From positions 52,009 to 116,008 of the forward strand of contig JAGNEZ010000014.1 in assembly GCA_018003015.1 (NCBI GenBank): a stretch of DNA of 64,000 nt, read 5' to 3'. Below the pieces are notes generated by a model that saw only the letters and a list, made by a program, of their open reading frames with translations, was not told the DNA's origin and did no database searches. Shown piece by piece: positions 1 to 7,720 of the stretch. Each line of letters begins with the position of its first letter. The stretch's first letter is position 1. The stretch comes from Phycisphaerae bacterium (GTDB lineage: Bacteria > Planctomycetota > Phycisphaerae > UBA1845 > PWPN01). Position numbers and translations under genes: made by a program.

Positions 1-111
1 GCCCGGGGAGGCCGCCGAAGGGAGAGACTCCGTCGATGGGCCATGTGGAGGGCGCATCGACGCTGGGGTGACCGTCAGTGCGGGGTGGACCATCGCTATC
101 GGGGCGGGCTG

Positions 112-1065
112 TCAGCGCTTGGGCAGGTAGCCGCCGCCCAGCGCCAAGTTAACCGGGTACATGTCGTTCGGGTAGCGGTTCCATCGCTTGGCCTCTGCGA
201 TATCTGCGTGGCCATCCCAGAAGAGGATGTTGCCCTTGCCGAGATGGCGGGTACTGAGGCGATCGCCGCTGTTGCTGGAGATGTTTCGCAGGTAGCTGTG
301 CCCGTCGTTCAGGGCGTTGCTGTTGGCCAGATAATACTCCGAGTTCCGATCTCCAAAGCCCTGGTACTCCTCGTACATCAGGACCACCCGGTTGGGGGTA
401 GACATGAACTGGGAGACCCGCGGGAATGCGGTAGACTTGAAGGCCCCTGCCTTCAGGTGGTCAGGATTGACGAAGTCGCAGGAGAGCAGCTGATCCGTGT
501 CGGCCACATGCTTGCCGTCGATCTTCTCCTGCAAGTAGTCGTGCGGGTCCATCAGGCGAACGTAGCTGTGAATCGCATGATTGCCGTAGGTGCCGCCGCT
601 CCCGATAGCGCTGCCGCGGCGAATGCGGTCATCGACCGGGCAGAAATACGTCTCTCGGTTCTTGAGGTATCGATAGAGGTCGCCGTATTCGACCCACCGG
701 CGAGAGTCAGAGAACCGCACACCACCGCTGACGGCATAGAGCGTGGGGTTATACTTGATCTTCGGCTTGCTGTGGTTCACGCCGTCATAGAGCCACCAAC
801 TCCAGTGAGGAAAGACGCCATTTCGCGCTTCCTGGGCGTAGAAGCAATGTCCATTGTAGAGTTGGGCAAGCCGGGTTTTACACACGAGAATATTGGACTG
901 GTCACGGGCCCGCTGCAGCGAAGGAAGCATGATGGAGATCAGCAGGGAAATGATCGCGACGACGACGAGGACTTCAAGTATGGTGAACGCTCGCGGGTGG
1001 TGAATCGACGTACCCGTGCCAGCAGGCAGAAGCCTCTTGGTGACCCCATGACAAGGAACCCGCAT
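112..1065 (-). CDS. Prepilin-like protein with H-X9-DG motif
   Basis: A 317-residue type II pseudopilin-like protein. Near the N-terminus it has the class III signal core [17 protein letters not shown]: a hydrophobic helix with Glu at +5 of the predicted mature chain. The residue before the Phe is Ala instead of the usual Gly, which may slow prepilin peptidase cleavage. Near the C-terminus His, nine residues, then Asp-Gly (HLGKGNILFWDGHAD) matches the planctomycete H-X9-DG domain. Such proteins are thought to be exported and associated with the envelope; their function is unknown. The start at 1065 follows AAAGAGGT at good spacing; the frame stays open upstream to 1386 but that part has no pilin character. 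It is similar along its length to the protein at 62831-63748. Confidence 0.87.
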   Translation of the reverse strand: MRVPCHGVTKRLLPAGTGTSIHHPRAFTILEVLVVVAIISLLISIMLPSLQRARDQSNILVCKTRLAQLYNGHCFYAQEARNGVFPHWSWWLYDGVNHSKPKIKYNPTLYAVSGGVRFSDSRRWVEYGDLYRYLKNRETYFCPVDDRIRRGSAIGSGGTYGNHAIHSYVRLMDPHDYLQEKIDGKHVADTDQLLSCDFVNPDHLKAGAFKSTAFPRVSQFMSTPNRVVLMYEEYQGFGDRNSEYYLANSNALNDGHSYLRNISSNSGDRLSTRHLGKGNILFWDGHADIAEAKRWNRYPNDMYPVNLALGGGYLPKR

Positions 1066-1201
1066 CGCGCTGACCTCTTTGCCCCCGACGTCCAGACCGA
1101 CGACCGGGAACCCAGACATGCGGCGACTACGCCGCGCCGCCGCTACTCGCTTTGAACTGCATTCGGTCGCTCGAAATGCACGGCGACCGCGCTCCGGGCT
1201 T

Positions 1202-1210
1202 ATTATAACA
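1202..1210 (-). promoter_or_regulatory. Candidate extended -10 promoter for the pseudopilin
   Basis: On the minus strand TGTTATAAT is a perfect extended -10 element, in an AT-rich island about 137 bases upstream of the pseudopilin start. No convincing -35 hexamer lies at 16-18 bases, as is common for extended -10 promoters. Confidence 0.4.
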
Positions 1211-1836
1211 CACCCTGCTAAACGACGCGAGCACTTTTCGCCCATTTTCCTGGTATATCGGGCAACCGGCCTGCAACAGACAGAGCCGCTGTGAGATCGG
1301 CATGCGTTCCGCCTGTGAAATGCTGAATACACCGCAGACTCCGATCCTCGTCCACACCTATGCTCGGCAAGAACCTCCACGGACATGACTGCTCAACCCA
1401 GGCGCCCATGCATGCCGGGCTTAACATTGGAGGTCATGACGAGCGTTCATTCCGACGCATATTTGATAATATCGGCAAAATAGTTATTCTGGGAAACCTC
1501 TACCGGCCATTCTCCGGGAGGCGACTTCTGGCTCGCCTGGGGACCCGCCTGATGATGCGTATCTGAGGGGCTGATCCGCTTCTCGCCAAACGGACCCAAA
1601 TGCGCTTGCAGAGGACTAGTTTCAGCCTTACCTGAGCCCGTGAGCAGCCGTCCGCGGTCGATCAGGAGGCTTGATCGCCACCCAGGGCTTTGTGAGAATG
1701 CGGCGGCCCAAAGCTCCTCAGGAGGTGATCGATGGCGACCCTGATTCGTTCTATGGGTCTACGGTACGGGGGAGCAGGGCGGCGGGAAGGCGACGGGCAG
1801 CTTCATGGGATGTTAATGGTAGGTAACCGGCGCCGC

Positions 1837-1865
1837 CCGAGGCCCAGGCAAGGTTCTGGCCTCGG
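1837..1865. other. Hairpin upstream of the Clp-N gene
   Basis: CCGAGGCC and GGCCTCGG form a perfect 8-bp GC-rich stem around 13 bases; with one bulged C the pairing extends two more base pairs. No T-run follows, so it is not an obvious intrinsic terminator. It lies about 110 bases before the start at 1975 and may be part of that gene's leader. Confidence 0.35.
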
Positions 1866-1974
1866 CGATCCTACCCCATAAGCAGGCTCAGAAGGTCGCG
1901 GTCGGTCTGAAGATGGATGACTTGATGGCGGTTCTGATCCGCAGCGGCGCGGTCAACAGAAACGAGGTGCCCAG

Positions 1975-2664
1975 ATGTTCGAACGATTCAGCGATCATGC
2001 CCGCAAGGTCATGGCTCTGGCCAATCAGCAGGCCCAGCGTCTCGAGCACGACCACATCGGGACGGAGCACATCCTCCTCGGGCTGGTCAAGGAAGGCACC
2101 GGCGTCGCGGCCAACGCCCTCAAGACGCTGGGTGCGGATCTCGATCGCGTGCGGCACGAGGTGGAAGGCATGCTCACGCCCGGCGATCAGGGGCCCGGGT
2201 CGGGTAAGCTTGCCCAGGTACCGGCCGCCAAGCGGGTTATCGAGTACGCGATCGAGGAGGCCCGGCTGCTCAACCATCGCTACGTTGGCAGCGAGCATCT
2301 GCTGATTGGGCTTCTCCGTGAGCAGGAGGGCTTGGCGGCCCGGGCGCTGATGAACCTGGGCGTGCGGCTGCACGATGCCAGACTGGCCATCGCCGACCTG
2401 CTTGGCGAGGCACCGCCGGAGCCGCTGGCCGTCCCATCCGACGCCCACTTGCCTCCCTTGACCGGGGCAGGGCTGCGGTTGCAGGCCCTGCTCGTCTCCA
2501 TCGACCAGCAGTGTAACCAGTTGATGGCCGGGCCGGAGGGAGACGCGTCCTCATTGCGGAACAGACGGGCCCGCGCTCCCGAGATCAAGACGATTCTCCT
2601 CGACAGGATCGAGCAGTTGACCGGGCAGGCTCGCGGCTTCTGGGAAGAGCTCCGGGAAAAGTGA
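1975..2664 (+). CDS. Stand-alone Clp N-terminal domain protein (ClpC-N-like)
   Basis: A 229-residue protein whose first ~145 residues are the double Clp repeat of ClpC/ClpA N-domains: MFERFSDHARKVMALANQQA, then HDHIGTEHILLGLVKEGTG, then a second copy beginning RVIEYAIEEARLLNHRYVGS. No Walker A or B motif and no AAA+ module follow. The last ~80 residues are a predicted helical tail of unknown role. In ClpC this domain binds substrates and adaptors, so a free copy could be an adaptor, decoy or sensor (inference). The ATG follows GAGGTG. The next gene has its own promoter, so the two need not be an operon. Confidence 0.82.
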   Translation: MFERFSDHARKVMALANQQAQRLEHDHIGTEHILLGLVKEGTGVAANALKTLGADLDRVRHEVEGMLTPGDQGPGSGKLAQVPAAKRVIEYAIEEARLLNHRYVGSEHLLIGLLREQEGLAARALMNLGVRLHDARLAIADLLGEAPPEPLAVPSDAHLPPLTGAGLRLQALLVSIDQQCNQLMAGPEGDASSLRNRRARAPEIKTILLDRIEQLTGQARGFWEELREK

Positions 2665-2674
2665 GAGATTCTCG

Positions 2675-2704
2675 TTGACGCCTGTCTGCTCACGCTCGTA
2701 TAAG
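2675..2704 (+). promoter_or_regulatory. Candidate sigma-70-type promoter of the HAO operon
   Basis: TTGACG (2675-2680), an 18-base spacer and TATAAG (2699-2704), 35 bases before the GTG start of the first cytochrome gene. Both hexamers are close to consensus, and the site lies between the Clp-N stop and the operon. Confidence 0.5.
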
Positions 2705-2739
2705 AGGCGGGGCGATTCCAGACGATCAGGAGTGCTTAA

Positions 2740-3462
2740 GTGAGTCGGACCGGGACCACGTTTGCTCTGCCCTCGGACCCTCCACGGCGCTGGCAAGCGT
2801 GGTTTGTACCGCTCGTGCTGATTGCCCTGACCGGCCTGCTGCTCGCCGATCCCTGGCCGTACGTCAGCCCGGCGGGTCCGGCTGCAGTCGTGCCCGCCTC
2901 GGCCACGGACATCACCCCGGTCCGCCGACCGATTCTCAAGCCCGAGACGGTCGTTGCGGGTATGACTTACCGCTGCAGCGAATGCCACAACCTGTTTCCT
3001 TCGCCCGTCGAGACCGACCGGCCGTTGACTCAGCACCGTGCAATCGTGCTCGAGCACGGGATCAATGGGCGCTGCTTCAACTGCCACAACCGCGAGGATC
3101 GCAACGCCTTTGCCGACGACCGCGGCGGCCCGATCCCCTTCGATCAGCCGCCGCTGCTGTGTGCGAAATGCCACGGACCCGTCTACCGCGACTGGACGCA
3201 CGGCGTGCATGGCCGGACCAATGGCTACTGGGATCCCGAGCTTGGCCCGATGGAGCGTCGCAAGTGCGTTGAATGCCACGATCCGCACAACCCGGCGTTC
3301 CAGCCGATGCAGCCGGCGCCCGGCCCGAACACGTTGCGGATGGGCGATCAGCGATCGGAAGCTGAAGGACGGGGCGAGACCAGGAACCCGTTGCTGATCT
3401 ACCGCCAGCGGTTGCCGGCCGGTCGCGGGGATGAGGCAAAGCCACGGGGGCACCGCCCATGA
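2740..3462 (+). CDS. Membrane-anchored tetraheme cytochrome c
   Basis: 240 residues with one N-terminal hydrophobic segment (about 20-36) acting as signal or anchor, then a periplasmic domain with four CxxCH heme sites: CSECH (79-83), CFNCH (112-116), CAKCH (141-145) and CVECH (176-180). Extra His residues are available as distal ligands. By position it is the analogue of NrfB or DsrJ, carrying electrons between the Fe-S/NrfD pair and the octaheme enzyme encoded last in the operon (inference). The GTG start follows AGGAGTG. Its stop overlaps the next start in an ATGA junction, implying translational coupling. The C-terminal ~60 residues lack heme motifs and are low in recognisable structure. 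Confidence 0.85.
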   Translation: MSRTGTTFALPSDPPRRWQAWFVPLVLIALTGLLLADPWPYVSPAGPAAVVPASATDITPVRRPILKPETVVAGMTYRCSECHNLFPSPVETDRPLTQHRAIVLEHGINGRCFNCHNREDRNAFADDRGGPIPFDQPPLLCAKCHGPVYRDWTHGVHGRTNGYWDPELGPMERRKCVECHDPHNPAFQPMQPAPGPNTLRMGDQRSEAEGRGETRNPLLIYRQRLPAGRGDEAKPRGHRP

Positions 3463-4466
3463 GCGAGGAGGACAGCCAGTCGAGCGGACCCGGTCTCACC
3501 CGGCGAGGCTTCTTCCGCAAGAGCGCGGTGGCCGCCACCGGTGCCGCGGCCATCGCCGCTGCGGTCTCGCCCTTGCGGAAGATGTCGCCCGACGACATCC
3601 CGACGCTGGAGCGCTTCCTGCAGAAGCACTACAAGGAGATGACCCCGGCCGAGATGCAGACCGCCCTGGATCGCATCGCCCGCGAGGTCGAGAATCGTTT
3701 TGCTGTCCGGCCGAGCCTCAGCGACGTCAAGCCCATGGTCGGCGTCGAGTTCGTCTATGCTCTGAACATCAGCCGGTGCATCGGCTGCCGGCGATGTGTC
3801 CATGCCTGCGTCAAGGAGAACAACCTGTCGCGGGCCCCTGAGATCCAGTACATCCGCGTCCTCAAGATGGAGAAGGGCAGCATCGATCTCGAGAGCTCGG
3901 ACCATCATTACGATCCGCCGGTCGTGCCCGAGCACGACAGCTACTACATGCCCGTGCAGTGCCACCAGTGTGCCAAGCCGCCGTGCGTCAAGGTCTGCCC
4001 GGTCGAGGCCACCTGGCAGGAGCCCGATGGCCTCACGGTCATCGATTACGACTGGTGCATCGGCTGCCGCTATTGCGAAGCGGCCTGTCCTTACTGGGCC
4101 CGGCGGTTCAACTTTGCCCAGCCGGAGTTGGCGGCCAAAGACCTCAATCCGGACATGAGCTACCTGTCCAACCGGCCGCGGCCAAAGGGCGTCATGGAGA
4201 AGTGCACTTTCTGTCTGCACCGCACGCGGGTCGGGAAGCTGCCCGCCTGCGTCGAGGTTTGCCCGACCGGATCGCGCAAGTTCGGCAACGTGCTGGACCC
4301 CGAGAGCGAGGTGAGCTACATCCTGCGGCACAAACGGGTGTTCGTTCTCAAGGAAGAGGTCGGCACGCTCCCCCGGTTCTTCTACTACTTCGACGAGCGC
4401 GGAAGCCGCTACCACGAGTCGGTTGAATCCGGCCAGGCCACGGAACGGGGTGGAGGTGGGGGATGA
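3459..4466 (+). CDS. Tat-exported 4x[4Fe-4S] protein (NrfC/DsrO/HybA type)
   Basis: 335 residues. A twin-arginine signal (TRRGFFRK, Arg15-Arg16) precedes a hydrophobic Ala-rich stretch, so the folded protein is expected outside the cytoplasmic membrane. Four cysteine quartets are complete: C107/110/113/117, C168/171/176/180, C200/203/206/210 and C249/252/264/268, enough for four [4Fe-4S] clusters. This is the pattern of NrfC, PsrB, HybA and DsrO, which pass electrons between an NrfD-type quinone-interacting subunit and a periplasmic partner. It overlaps the genes on both sides by 4 bases (ATGA). No molybdopterin catalytic subunit is nearby, so the partner is most likely the cytochromes of this operon. 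Confidence 0.93.
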   Translation: MSEEDSQSSGPGLTRRGFFRKSAVAATGAAAIAAAVSPLRKMSPDDIPTLERFLQKHYKEMTPAEMQTALDRIAREVENRFAVRPSLSDVKPMVGVEFVYALNISRCIGCRRCVHACVKENNLSRAPEIQYIRVLKMEKGSIDLESSDHHYDPPVVPEHDSYYMPVQCHQCAKPPCVKVCPVEATWQEPDGLTVIDYDWCIGCRYCEAACPYWARRFNFAQPELAAKDLNPDMSYLSNRPRPKGVMEKCTFCLHRTRVGKLPACVEVCPTGSRKFGNVLDPESEVSYILRHKRVFVLKEEVGTLPRFFYYFDERGSRYHESVESGQATERGGGGG

Positions 4467-5710
4467 AGCGATACCTCACCTTCCTCCGGCAGTGCGCCCA
4501 GATCAGCTTCGTCGGCGACTGGCGCTACTACACCTGGATGACCATCCTGACCGTTCTCTCGCTGGTCGGCCTGCACGCCTGGTGTACGCAGCTGGTGAAC
4601 GGCCTCGTGACCACGGGCATGACCGACCAGGTGTCGTGGGGGGTGTACATCGCCAACTTCACCTATCTTGTGGGCCTGGCGGCCGCGGCGGCCATGCTGG
4701 TCATTCCGGTCTACATCTATCGCAACATGCACCTTTACCACGTGGTCATCTTCGGCGAACTGCTGGCCGTCGCAGTGATCGTCATGTGCCTGCTGTTCGT
4801 GACTGTGGATCTCGGCCGGCCGGATCGCTTCGCTCACCTGCTGCAGCGGTTCAATTTCCCGGTTTCCATGCTGACCTGGGACGTTATCGCCCTCAACGGC
4901 TACCTGATCCTCAACCTGCACATCTGCGGGTACCTGATCTACTGCGCCTACTGCGAGCGGGAGCCGTCCAAGGTCTTCTACGTGCCCTTTGTGTTCGTGG
5001 CCATCGTCTGGGCGGTGAGCATCCACACCGTGACCGCGTTCCTGTACGTCGGGCTCGGCGGCCGGCCGTTCTGGAACTCCGCGATCATTGCGCCCCGCTT
5101 CCTGGCCAGTGCGTTCGCGGCCGGGCCGGCGTTCATCATCCTGACGCTGCAGATCGTGCGGCACTACACCCGGTACCACGTTGGCGACGACGCCCTGCTG
5201 ACCCTGCGACGGATTGTGCAGGTCGCCACGATCATCAACATCTTCCTGCTGGGTTGCGAGCTGTTCACCGAGTTTTACTCCGACTCGGCCCACATTGCCT
5301 CGTCGCGCTACCTGTTCTTCGGCCTTCACGACCGGCACGCGCTGGTCCCTTGGATCTGGACGGCGGTCGCGTTCAACGTCCTGGCGACAATTCTGCTTGT
5401 GCTGCCCGCTTCTCGGGGCCTCAAGGTTCTGAACGTGGCCTGCGTGCTGACCATCGTGGGCATCTGGATCGAGAAAGGGATGGGGCTGATCGTCCCGGCG
5501 TTCATCCCCACTCCGCTGGGCGAAGTTGTCGAGTACGTGCCCACCCTGCACGAGGTCCAGATCTGCCTGGGCATCTGGGCGTTTGGCCTGTTGCTGTATA
5601 CCCTGTTTGTGCGTATGGCGGTGCCGGTGCTCTCCGGCGAGCTGACCTATCGCAGGGACCATGGCGTTTCATACGAAGATCACCGTCGGGCGACCGCCGA
5701 GACGGTCTGA
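4463..5710 (+). CDS. NrfD/DsrP/PsrC-family integral membrane subunit
   Basis: 415 residues, strongly hydrophobic, with about 8-10 transmembrane segments spread through the chain. Gene order after the Fe-S protein, size and topology fit the NrfD/PsrC/DsrP family, which binds quinone in the membrane and exchanges electrons with the Fe-S partner. In Nrf systems quinol is oxidised; in other complexes the direction can reverse. The start overlaps the previous stop by 4 bases and is preceded by GGAGG. The octaheme cytochrome gene begins 17 bases downstream. Which NrfD subfamily this is cannot be decided by eye. Confidence 0.92.
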   Translation: MKRYLTFLRQCAQISFVGDWRYYTWMTILTVLSLVGLHAWCTQLVNGLVTTGMTDQVSWGVYIANFTYLVGLAAAAAMLVIPVYIYRNMHLYHVVIFGELLAVAVIVMCLLFVTVDLGRPDRFAHLLQRFNFPVSMLTWDVIALNGYLILNLHICGYLIYCAYCEREPSKVFYVPFVFVAIVWAVSIHTVTAFLYVGLGGRPFWNSAIIAPRFLASAFAAGPAFIILTLQIVRHYTRYHVGDDALLTLRRIVQVATIINIFLLGCELFTEFYSDSAHIASSRYLFFGLHDRHALVPWIWTAVAFNVLATILLVLPASRGLKVLNVACVLTIVGIWIEKGMGLIVPAFIPTPLGEVVEYVPTLHEVQICLGIWAFGLLLYTLFVRMAVPVLSGELTYRRDHGVSYEDHRRATAETV

Positions 5711-5727
5711 AAGGGAGTGACCAAGAC

Positions 5728-7176
5728 ATGCAAGCCATTCGACCCATCCTGCTGAACCGTCTGGCGATCGTGCTGCTGGCCGCTTCACCGGCCTGGGCGG
5801 CCCCGTGGGGCCTGCCGGAGATCTCGGCCAAGAGCAAGGCCTGCATCGAGTGCCACCGCAAGGATAACACGCCGATCTATCAGCAATGGGGCGGCAGCAA
5901 GCACTTCCGGGCCCACATCGGCTGCTATGAATGTCATGCCGCCCAGGACGGCGAGGGGGACGCTTTCAAGCATGAGGGCGAGCTCATCGCCACGATCGTG
6001 TCGCCCAAGGACTGTGCCCGCTGCCACGAGAAGGAAACCGCCCAGTTCGGCGAGTCCCACCACTCCAAGGGCGCCCGCATCCTCGGCTCGCTGGACAACA
6101 CCCTGGCCGAAGTGGTCGAGGGCAACAATGCCTTCAAGACGACCGGGTTCCCCGACGGCACCAGTGCCGCGGCGGTCAACGGTTGTTGGCAGTGCCACGG
6201 TTCGCAGGTCAAGGTCCTGCCCGGCGGCAAGCTTGATCCGGCCACCTGGCCGAACACCGGCATCGGGCGGATCAACCCGGACGGTTCCGAAGGCTCCTGC
6301 GCCGCCTGTCACAGCCGGCACAGCTTCTCGGCCTGGCAGGCTCGCCACCCGGACGCCTGCGGCAAGTGCCACATGGGACCTGATCATCCCCAGAAGGAGA
6401 TCTACGAGGAGTCCAAGCACGGTATCGCCTTCAAAGCCTTCCGCGAGAAGCTCAACATGGACTCGGCCAAGTGGGTTCTGGGCGAGGACTACAGCAGCGC
6501 TCCGACCTGTGCGACCTGTCACATGAGCGCCACGAAGAACCAGGCGCTCAACCACGACATCGGGCTGCGGATCAGCTGGAACAACCGGCCGGCGGTCTCC
6601 ATCCGTCCCGAGGCAAGCGATCAGAAGATGGGGCTTCCGGGAGCGAGCGTGGACTGGAAAGCCCGCCGGGCGAACATGCAGAACGTCTGCCTCAACTGCC
6701 ATGCGAAGCAGTGGGTGGACAACTTCTATGTGCAGTATGACGGACTGATCGAGCTGTACCACGACAAGTTCGCCAAGCCCGGCCTGGAGCTGTACGAGCT
6801 GGCCAAGCCTTTGTTGGTACCGATCGAGTTCGCGAACGCCGTCGATTTCACCTGGTATGAGATCTGGCACCACGAGGGCCGCCGCGCCCGCCACGGGGCC
6901 TCGATGATGGGACCCGACTACACCCACTGGCACGGGACTTACGAGGTCGCCAAGCACTTCTACGCGCACTATGTGCCGGAACTCCGCGGGCTGGCCGAGG
7001 AAAACGCCAAAGCTGCCGAACCCGCCAAGGCCGAGGCGGCCAAGAAGCTCCAGGCCAAGCTGGACGAGGTGCTGGCCTCCGCGAACCACCGGTGGTTCAT
7101 CAACCAGATGGACGCCGCCGAGAAGGACCGTCGGGCCAAGGCGGCCGAGGATTTCCGCAAGCGGTACAGCAAGTGA
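5728..7176 (+). CDS. Octaheme cytochrome c, hydroxylamine oxidoreductase (HAO) family
   Basis: 482 residues with a Sec signal peptide (~1-24, ending PAWAA) and eight CxxCH sites at C39, C66, C96, C153, C191, C211, C261 and C321. Family hallmarks include WGGSKHF before heme 2, IYEESKHG after heme 6 and the C-terminal motif MMGPDYTHWHGTYE (Tyr398). HAO-family enzymes oxidise hydroxylamine or hydrazine, or run reductively on nitrite, NO or hydroxylamine. Here the operon supplies a quinone module (cytochrome, Fe-S, NrfD), favouring a membrane-linked reductase or an oxidase feeding the quinone pool; direction is not proven. It is shorter than typical HAO (~550). It ends in a charged helical Lys/Ala-rich tail with no membrane anchor. 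The ATG follows GGGAGTG; the same frame is open upstream inside nrfD but is not coding there. Confidence 0.9.
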   Translation: MQAIRPILLNRLAIVLLAASPAWAAPWGLPEISAKSKACIECHRKDNTPIYQQWGGSKHFRAHIGCYECHAAQDGEGDAFKHEGELIATIVSPKDCARCHEKETAQFGESHHSKGARILGSLDNTLAEVVEGNNAFKTTGFPDGTSAAAVNGCWQCHGSQVKVLPGGKLDPATWPNTGIGRINPDGSEGSCAACHSRHSFSAWQARHPDACGKCHMGPDHPQKEIYEESKHGIAFKAFREKLNMDSAKWVLGEDYSSAPTCATCHMSATKNQALNHDIGLRISWNNRPAVSIRPEASDQKMGLPGASVDWKARRANMQNVCLNCHAKQWVDNFYVQYDGLIELYHDKFAKPGLELYELAKPLLVPIEFANAVDFTWYEIWHHEGRRARHGASMMGPDYTHWHGTYEVAKHFYAHYVPELRGLAEENAKAAEPAKAEAAKKLQAKLDEVLASANHRWFINQMDAAEKDRRAKAAEDFRKRYSK

Positions 7177-7524
7177 TTTCGTGGAACTTCCGTTTCGTTC
7201 GCTCATCCAATTGAGGATCCTGGAGGATCGTCCGGGGAAGGTGTGGCCACACCTGACGCCGGCCTCGCGTTTTGGGGTCAGCGAGTCCGTGTTGAGCGGT
7301 CGCTTGTGGTCGCGCTGCCTGGGGTGAACGCCTGCCCGGAGCGTGTTTGGCGACCCAATGACGACTGAGAGGGGCGTTCTTGCCTGGAAGAGGCGGTGGA
7401 CGCGTTGCGACCGTCTTCTTATGGGCTCGGTGTGGTCTTGAGGCCCCGCCCACCGCCGAATCGGATCAGAAGGGTTACGAGGTTCTGGCTCAGGGCGATT
7501 CTGCTTCGGATTCGAGTGTGCACC

Positions 7525-7552
7525 TTGACAGGAGGGCCAAAATCATTACACT
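7525..7552 (+). promoter_or_regulatory. Candidate promoter of the giant protease gene
   Basis: Perfect TTGACA (7525-7530), a 16-base spacer and TACACT (7547-7552). The same -10 and spacing recur on the other strand at 61313-61340. Use of this site would leave a leader of about 160 bases before the ATG at 7721. Confidence 0.45.
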
Positions 7553-7720
7553 GGGAGTTTGGGAGGTGCTGGGGAGCCACAGCCACGGTGGCCGCAGTAC
7601 AGGAACGGAGTAACACCCTGAGACCTTCGCCGGCTGGCGAGCCTTCGATCCGTGGGATGACGGCGTTATGTCATCCGCGGAACGGGGATGGTTTCTCACC
7701 CCTGTAACCGGAGTCCGACC
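7553..7720 (+). promoter_or_regulatory. Structured 5' leader of the giant protease gene
   Basis: Between the promoter and the start are a GCCAC/GTGGC hairpin, a TCGCC-GGCT-GGCGA hairpin (7627-7640) and GGATGAC...GTCATCC (7655-7676, 7-bp stem, 8-base loop), followed by GGGG/CCCC pairing near 7685-7702. It matches no riboswitch I can recognise; the cyclic-di-GMP motif was looked for and is absent. Confidence 0.3.

Larger units (their letters stand above)
1066..1974. other. Intergenic region, no recognisable gene
   Basis: About 0.9 kb between the divergently transcribed pseudopilin and Clp-N genes. I found no frame with recognisable protein similarity and no RNA gene. It contains the extended -10 near 1205, an AT-rich patch near 1460-1495 and a hairpin at 1837-1865. 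Short open frames here have no family signature. Confidence 0.5.
7177..7720. other. Intergenic region with promoter and structured leader
   Basis: About 540 bases between the HAO gene and the giant protease gene. A perfect 14-bp palindrome (GGTGTGGCCACACC) lies at 7240-7253. The second half holds a promoter (7525-7552) and several hairpins before the protease start. No protein-coding signature was recognised. Confidence 0.5.

Noticed and set aside
43..1155. A 370-codon frame antisense to the first pseudopilin
   Set aside because: The pseudopilin on the other strand has a signal sequence, the H-X9-DG motif and a paralogue; the opposing frame has none of these.
4409..5662. A 417-codon minus-strand frame opposite the NrfD gene, rich in Asp, Gln and His
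   Set aside because: Composition is what results from reading membrane-protein codons in reverse; the NrfD gene is certain.
4423..5727. Upstream extension of the octaheme cytochrome frame across the NrfD gene
   Set aside because: The extension has no hemes or domains and overlaps the NrfD gene entirely; the ATG at 5728 has a signal peptide and ribosome-binding site.
7553..7720. Possible cyclic-di-GMP riboswitch in the protease leader
   Set aside because: The conserved GEMM core sequences and tetraloop receptor are absent; only generic hairpins are present.
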